DNA from: JBEIVB01 sp040374085 | Lineage (GTDB): Bacteria > Bacteroidota > Bacteroidia > UBA4408 | Assembly (NCBI GenBank): GCA_040374085.1 | Contig: JBEIVB010000046.1 | Coordinates: forward strand, 1-19,144 | DNA: 19,144 nucleotides | Reading direction: 5' to 3' | In this document: piece after piece, positions 15,307 to 19,144 of the stretch | Layout of the letters: each line of letters begins with the position of its first letter | Position numbering within the stretch: the first letter of the stretch is position 1 | Program-made: the position numbers and the translations under genes | Notes under the pieces: generated by a model | The model's input: only the letters and a program-made list of their open reading frames with translations | The model's database searches: none | Told to the model about the DNA's origin: nothing

Positions 15307-16143
15307 ATGAGGATAGCTTTTTGCATTGCTTTTGTTTGGTTTTGTAGCCACCGCGTAGAAGGACAAAACCTCTTTGATGCTTCCCATTCCAAAACCTTTG
15401 GTGCATACTTGCTTAAAAGTGGGCAGTTTGAGTTTGCCGGGGAGGAGTATGAGCGCCTCAGTCTCCTTTTCCCAAACAACGACACCTTAAAGTGGCAGGT
15501 GATGCGCGCCTTCCGCATGGCCCAAAAACCAGCCAGCAGCCTGGCATATTATTCCGTGTTTTTTAAAGATAGCCTGAACGTGCCCGAATATGCCGCTCGC
15601 GAAGCAGGCTGGAGTTGCCTTCTGTTGAATCAACCCAAGCGTTACAACCAATTGGTTTTACCCGTTTTGGCTTCCGATATAAATAAGCAAACCCTAGCCA
15701 AAGCAGAGGCAATGGCATGGCAAGCGCAATGGAAAGAAGCCCGCAAATTGGTTCAAACCCTTCCAGAGAACAGCGTTCCGCCCAACTTCAACAACCTTCT
15801 TTTGGATGCATCCAAGAAAAAGAAAAAGAACCCATATCTGGCTGCTGGACTTTCGGTGATTCCCGGATTGGGGAGGTTCTACACAGGTGATTGGAAAGAC
15901 GCATTGGTCTCCATAATATTCGTTGGTGCCAATGGATTTCAGGCATACCGGAGTTTTTACAAGCAAGGCCAAGGCAGCGTAAGGGGCTGGATCTTCGGCG
16001 GATTGGGAGCCGGTTTTTATTTAGGAAACATATACGGGAGTTTTCTTTCAGCAAAAAAGAAAAACCAACGCATCGACCATGAATATCAAACAAAAGTTCA
16101 GGAGCTTCTGGTGCGTTTGCATCAGCCTGTTTTGGCTGAATAG
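15307..16143 (+). CDS. Exported TPR-like protein with C-terminal PGLGRFYTGD membrane module (A)
   Basis: 278 residues from the ATG at 15307, which begins a signal peptide (cleavage probably after VEG, before QNL). Residues ~30-165 are helical with TPR-like character (FGAYLLKSGQFEFAGEEY, SSLAYYSVFFKDS, KAEAMAWQAQWKEARKLV). A run of five lysines (170-174) precedes the C-terminal membrane part: PYLAAGLSVIPGLGRFYTGD (176-195), then two hydrophobic stretches (about 198-215 and 227-247) and a basic tail. The PGLGxFYxGD pattern recalls TM2/DUF5683-type membrane hairpins. Soluble repeats would then lie in the periplasm with the C-terminus in the inner membrane. Function unknown. Its final 65 nt overlap the start of the related gene B. 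Confidence 0.8.
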   Translation: MRIAFCIAFVWFCSHRVEGQNLFDASHSKTFGAYLLKSGQFEFAGEEYERLSLLFPNNDTLKWQVMRAFRMAQKPASSLAYYSVFFKDSLNVPEYAAREAGWSCLLLNQPKRYNQLVLPVLASDINKQTLAKAEAMAWQAQWKEARKLVQTLPENSVPPNFNNLLLDASKKKKKNPYLAAGLSVIPGLGRFYTGDWKDALVSIIFVGANGFQAYRSFYKQGQGSVRGWIFGGLGAGFYLGNIYGSFLSAKKKNQRIDHEYQTKVQELLVRLHQPVLAE

Positions 16144-16939
16144 CGCACAGGCACAGGAGCCTCGCCAAACTTTTGATTTGGCGCACAGGCTCTTTGAAAC
16201 CGGCGATTACAAAGGTGCCATACGGCATTACCAGCGCGTACTCTTCTTTGAACCCGCTCTATTAACCCGTCCGGCATACATGGAAATGGGTCAATGCTTT
16301 TTAGCCTTGGAAAACACGGAGATGGCCGGCTTTTGCTACGACCAGGCCTTTTTCGCCTCCAACACAGACGAGCAAAAACTGGAGGCTGTATTAAAAAAAG
16401 TAGATCTTCTCTCTAATCTCGGGCAATTTGATGCGGCTTTAGTGGAATTGTACAACCTTTCCGACTCCTTACCCAAGCCTCTTCAGGAGCGCAAAACTTT
16501 TCAATTGGCGATGGTGCACTTGGGGAGAAAAGACTGGGCTCAGGCACAAGAGCAGCTGCTCTTGCTCACCGCGCAGCATCCCACTTGGACGCCTGTAATT
16601 GAGAAAACCTTTCGCGACATAAAGCGTTACCATCGCATTTCACCTAAAACCGCGCGCATTATGAGCATGATTGTTCCCGGCTTGGGCCAGTTTTACGCGG
16701 GCGACATTAAGAATGGTTTCAACTCCTTTTTTTTGGCAGGTGGTCTGGCTGTGCTGTTTTTTTCAAGTCTCGGCCAGTTTACGCTTGCGGATGCCTTAAT
16801 GTCCATTGCACCGTGGTTCCAGCGTTACTACATGGGCGGATACATGCGGGCCGAAACCATAGCCGAAAGTCAAATTCAAAAACGTACGAATCGAGCCATT
16901 GCCTCCATGCTGCGGGCCTTTTCCGCACCACAACCATGA
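16079..16939 (+). CDS. Exported TPR protein with C-terminal PGLGQFYAGD membrane module (B)
   Basis: 286 residues. The ATG at 16079 lies 65 nt inside gene A, but it is the start that gives a full signal peptide (basic MNIKQKFRS, hydrophobic to about 22, cleavage after AQA). TPR-type helices follow: FDLAHRLFETGDYKGAIRHY (32-51), then FFEPALLTRPAYMEMG, EMAGFCYDQAFFASN and the helices up to ~165. ISPKTARIMSMIVPGLGQFY (187-206) leads into a membrane module with a hydrophobic stretch at about 215-235 and a further weak one. The architecture equals that of gene A, although overall similarity is low, so the two look like diverged or functionally paired paralogues. The stop overlaps the next gene by ATGA (16936-16939). 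The molecular role is unknown. Confidence 0.82.
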   Translation: MNIKQKFRSFWCVCISLFWLNSAQAQEPRQTFDLAHRLFETGDYKGAIRHYQRVLFFEPALLTRPAYMEMGQCFLALENTEMAGFCYDQAFFASNTDEQKLEAVLKKVDLLSNLGQFDAALVELYNLSDSLPKPLQERKTFQLAMVHLGRKDWAQAQEQLLLLTAQHPTWTPVIEKTFRDIKRYHRISPKTARIMSMIVPGLGQFYAGDIKNGFNSFFLAGGLAVLFFSSLGQFTLADALMSIAPWFQRYYMGGYMRAETIAESQIQKRTNRAIASMLRAFSAPQP

Positions 16940-17841
16940 TTCGAAGCATTGCGGGCTTAATAGTTTTTGTTTTATGTATTGTTATCGGAACCTACCGAGC
17001 TGCTGCACAGTCTCTGGATAGTCAGCTTAAAAATGGAATGGCGCTGGTCTACCAACAACGTTTCGACCAAGCCGACAGTCTTTTGATGCTATTGGAAAAA
17101 CAGCATCCGGCATCCGTCCAGGTGCATCTGTTTGGAGTAAACTTGTATTGGCATAAGTGGGTAATGGGCGACCACCAAGATGCTTTACAGAAACGATTTT
17201 ATCATGAATTGGATGTTGCCCGAATCCTTTTAAAACAAGCACAAAAAGCGAGCAAAACAAGCCATGAGATCACCTATGCCTGGATCAACTACTACGGTTT
17301 TTTGGCAAGGATGGACGGCATTCAAAAACACTATTGGCGGGCGTTTCAGAACATCCGGGCATGTGTTCATCATCTTCAAACCTCCTTTGGATCTGAGGGG
17401 CATTACGAGCCTTTTCGTTTGAGCACCGGCATCTATCACCTCTATGCCAGCAATGCTTCTTCGCGCTACCCCTTGCTGCGACCCTATCTCAACACACTTC
17501 CCGCTCATCGACGGGAACAGGGCTTGTATTATCTGGAGCAAGCCTCTCGCTCCTCCGATCCGGTAGTTTCTGCAGAAGCCCACTACTTCCTTATGAAATG
17601 GAACCTCGATGAAGGACATCCCGAAAATGCACTGCCCTCGGCAACCCAACTGTGCAACAGATACCCCGGAAACAGCCTCTTCCGATTTTACCACATGCAG
17701 GCACATATAGCCCTCAAACAAACCGATGCTGCCGAACGCGACCTCCAAAAATTGTTAGCGGTTTTATCAACGAACCCAGAACTGAATGCGTATCAGAAGA
17801 AACACCTGGCCGATTTAGCCAAAGAGATGCTCCGCAAATAG
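16936..17841 (+). CDS. Exported TPR-like protein without the membrane module (C)
   Basis: 301 residues from the ATG at 16936; the frame is open further upstream, but only as an overlap with gene B and without a signal peptide. The N-terminus is a signal sequence (hydrophobic to about 20, likely cleavage after AAA, before QSL). The rest is alpha-helical with TPR-like repeats: LKNGMALVYQQRFDQADSLL (32-51), GLYYLEQASRSSDPVVSAEA, NALPSATQLCNRYPG, and the final helices LKQTDAAERDLQKLLAVL and NAYQKKHLADLAKEML. Unlike A and B, it lacks the PGLGQFY motif and a C-terminal membrane segment, so it should be a soluble periplasmic protein, possibly a partner of the other two. It is translationally coupled to B by ATGA overlap. 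No terminator follows. No known family was recognised. Confidence 0.8.
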   Translation: MIRSIAGLIVFVLCIVIGTYRAAAQSLDSQLKNGMALVYQQRFDQADSLLMLLEKQHPASVQVHLFGVNLYWHKWVMGDHQDALQKRFYHELDVARILLKQAQKASKTSHEITYAWINYYGFLARMDGIQKHYWRAFQNIRACVHHLQTSFGSEGHYEPFRLSTGIYHLYASNASSRYPLLRPYLNTLPAHRREQGLYYLEQASRSSDPVVSAEAHYFLMKWNLDEGHPENALPSATQLCNRYPGNSLFRFYHMQAHIALKQTDAAERDLQKLLAVLSTNPELNAYQKKHLADLAKEMLRK

Positions 17842-17854
17842 TGCTGAATAGCCT

Positions 17855-17882
17855 TTGGGGAAACTTCTTTTTGCTATTTTTG
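17855..17882 (+). promoter_or_regulatory. Putative Bacteroidota-type promoter of the nidogen-domain gene
   Basis: TATTTTTG (17875-17882) is a perfect TAnnTTTG box. TTG at 17855-17857 (within CTTTGG) gives a 17-nt spacer. The predicted start near 17889 is about 16 nt before the ATG at 17905. Confidence 0.5.
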
Positions 17883-17904
17883 CCTGTTAGAAACTTGTTA
17901 ACAA

Positions 17905-19144
17905 ATGCATCTCTCCACAAGCTCAACAAGGCGCATCATCCTCATTCTGATTGCGTTCCTTCCATTCCAACTTGCTTTGGGCCAAACCAAGCGCAACGCT
18001 GTTTTGCCAAAAGTTGATTCTGAGGAATACCAGCGCCTGAAAGGCCAGGGCAAAATTACGGTCATAGATCCTATGCAGATCATGCGTGAGGCCAAGACCA
18101 AACCCAAGAAATCTGCTTTCAAAGAAAAACCCGGAGTCGTTTGGAATACCAACCGAAACGCCCAGTTTGTTCCCTTAAGCACCGGCAATTGTCAAAGTTG
18201 CTTCACGGCTCCCGATCCTCTTTTGGATACGATTGTTCCCATTACATCGGGGCAGGCTCCTGAATTCCGAAACGACGACGGTTCCACCACTGAAATCACT
18301 CTCCCGTTTACTTTTACCTTTTACGGGGTGCAATACACCAGCGTCTACATCAACAACAACGGAAACGTGTCGTTTGGTGCATCTTACTCAACGTTTTCAT
18401 CTCAAGGGTTTCCCAACAGCACGGTGGTGATGGTGGCGCCTTTTTGGGCGGACGTTGACACCCGAAATCCACAGTCGGGACTCCCCTACTATCGCCGTAA
18501 CGCACACAGCTTCATCGTTAAATGGGACCAGGTTGGTTATTATAGCTCAGCAGCCGACAAGGTCAACTCCTTCCAACTCATCATCTCCGATGGTACCGAC
18601 TCCATCATTCCCGGCGGCAACAACGTATCGTTTTGCTACGGCGACATGCAGTGGACAACGGGCAGCGCTTCTCAAGGAAACAATGGTTTTGGGGGAATTC
18701 CCGCAACTGCCGGTGCCAATGCCGGTGATGGCACCAACTTCATTCAGTTTGGTCGCTTCGACCATCCCGGGACCGATTACGATGGACCTGCTTCTAGCAC
18801 CAACAACGATGGGATCAGCTGGCTCGACAACCAGTCGTTTTATTTCTCTACCAGCGACGCCACCAACATCCCTCCCATCATCACCGGAGTAGGTTATTGC
18901 GATACCGTTACGGTGTGCATGGGCGATACCTTGGCTCTGAACGTAGGATTCCTTTCTCCTGAAGCAGGTCAAATCACCAACATAGCGGTAAACACCAATG
19001 GTGTGCCCGGATTTTCTGCCATAAACAACACTCCGGGCGAATCTGCCAGTGTAACCCTACAATTGGCGGGAACCCAAGCCAACATGGGGTATCACACCAT
19101 TGTGTTAACCGGAACCGACGATGGCACCCCTGCTCAAAGCACCA
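17905..19144 (+). CDS. Secreted nidogen-like (NIDO) domain protein, 3'-truncated
   Basis: At least 413 residues; the frame is open from the ATG at 17905 through the window end, where the gene is cut. A Sec signal peptide (RRIILILIAFLPFQLALG, cut before QTK27) is followed by a lysine-rich linker (~28-75). A NIDO domain spans about 134-316: LPFTFTFYGVQYTSVYINNN (133-152), then GNVSFG and VVMVAPFWADVDTR (174-187), IVKWDQVGYY, DKVNSFQLIISDGTDS, FCYGDMQWTTG and a final ISWLDNQSFYFS. From ~328 an Ig- or cadherin-like beta module begins (YCDTVTVCMGDTLALNVGF, Cys332 and Cys338). In Bacteroidota such proteins are often very large surface adhesins ending in a T9SS sorting or CHU_C domain; that end lies outside the window. 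It has its own promoter-like element and is probably not part of the upstream operon. Confidence 0.88.
   Translation, partial: MHLSTSSTRRIILILIAFLPFQLALGQTKRNAVLPKVDSEEYQRLKGQGKITVIDPMQIMREAKTKPKKSAFKEKPGVVWNTNRNAQFVPLSTGNCQSCFTAPDPLLDTIVPITSGQAPEFRNDDGSTTEITLPFTFTFYGVQYTSVYINNNGNVSFGASYSTFSSQGFPNSTVVMVAPFWADVDTRNPQSGLPYYRRNAHSFIVKWDQVGYYSSAADKVNSFQLIISDGTDSIIPGGNNVSFCYGDMQWTTGSASQGNNGFGGIPATAGANAGDGTNFIQFGRFDHPGTDYDGPASSTNNDGISWLDNQSFYFSTSDATNIPPIITGVGYCDTVTVCMGDTLALNVGFLSPEAGQITNIAVNTNGVPGFSAINNTPGESASVTLQLAGTQANMGYHTIVLTGTDDGTPAQST

Overview
The window is a gene-dense stretch of a Bacteroidota chromosome, most like a gliding member of the Flavobacteriales or a close relative. This is inferred from a gldB-gldC pair, two proteins with type A type IX secretion (T9SS) sorting domains, a large secreted nidogen-domain protein, an N-to-C fused gcvP, weak Shine-Dalgarno signals, and several TAnnTTTG (-7) boxes of the Bacteroidota housekeeping promoter. 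GC content looks close to 50 % by eye. No rRNA, tRNA, CRISPR, transposase or phage gene was seen.

Layout, left to right. (1) 1-2810 (+): glycine dehydrogenase gcvP, missing about 25-30 N-terminal residues at the window edge. (2) 2945-5883 (+): two tandem paralogous secreted T9SS proteins, each followed by a strong intrinsic terminator. (3) 5943-6896 (+): a polytopic membrane protein of the lysylphosphatidylglycerol-synthase TM (UPF0104) superfamily, whose stop overlaps tail-to-tail with the next gene. (4) 11179 down to 6893 (-): a tightly packed six-gene operon, gldB-gldC-enoyl-CoA hydratase/isomerase-tatC-pyrH-DUF502, combining gliding/T9SS, Tat export, acyl-CoA and nucleotide functions. (5) 11227-13680 (+): divergent from gldB, an outer-membrane beta-barrel (PorT-like) gene 3 nt ahead of glutamine-dependent NAD synthetase nadE. 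(6) 13801-17841 (+): six closely packed or overlapping genes, all with export signals: a small two-TM protein, a LolA-like protein, a YidD-family protein that carries a signal peptide, two TPR proteins with a C-terminal PGLG(R/Q)FYxGD membrane module, and a third TPR protein. (7) 17905 to the end (+): a secreted nidogen-domain protein, truncated by the window.

Blocks 2, 4, 5 and 7 fit a T9SS/gliding cell-surface theme. GldB and GldC belong to the gliding apparatus, and T9SS exports proteins such as the tandem paralogues. Block 6 is the best candidate for an undescribed system: an apparently co-translated envelope module built around an exported YidD homologue. Its function is not known to me. 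All calls rest on reading the sequence and on family knowledge; no searches were run.
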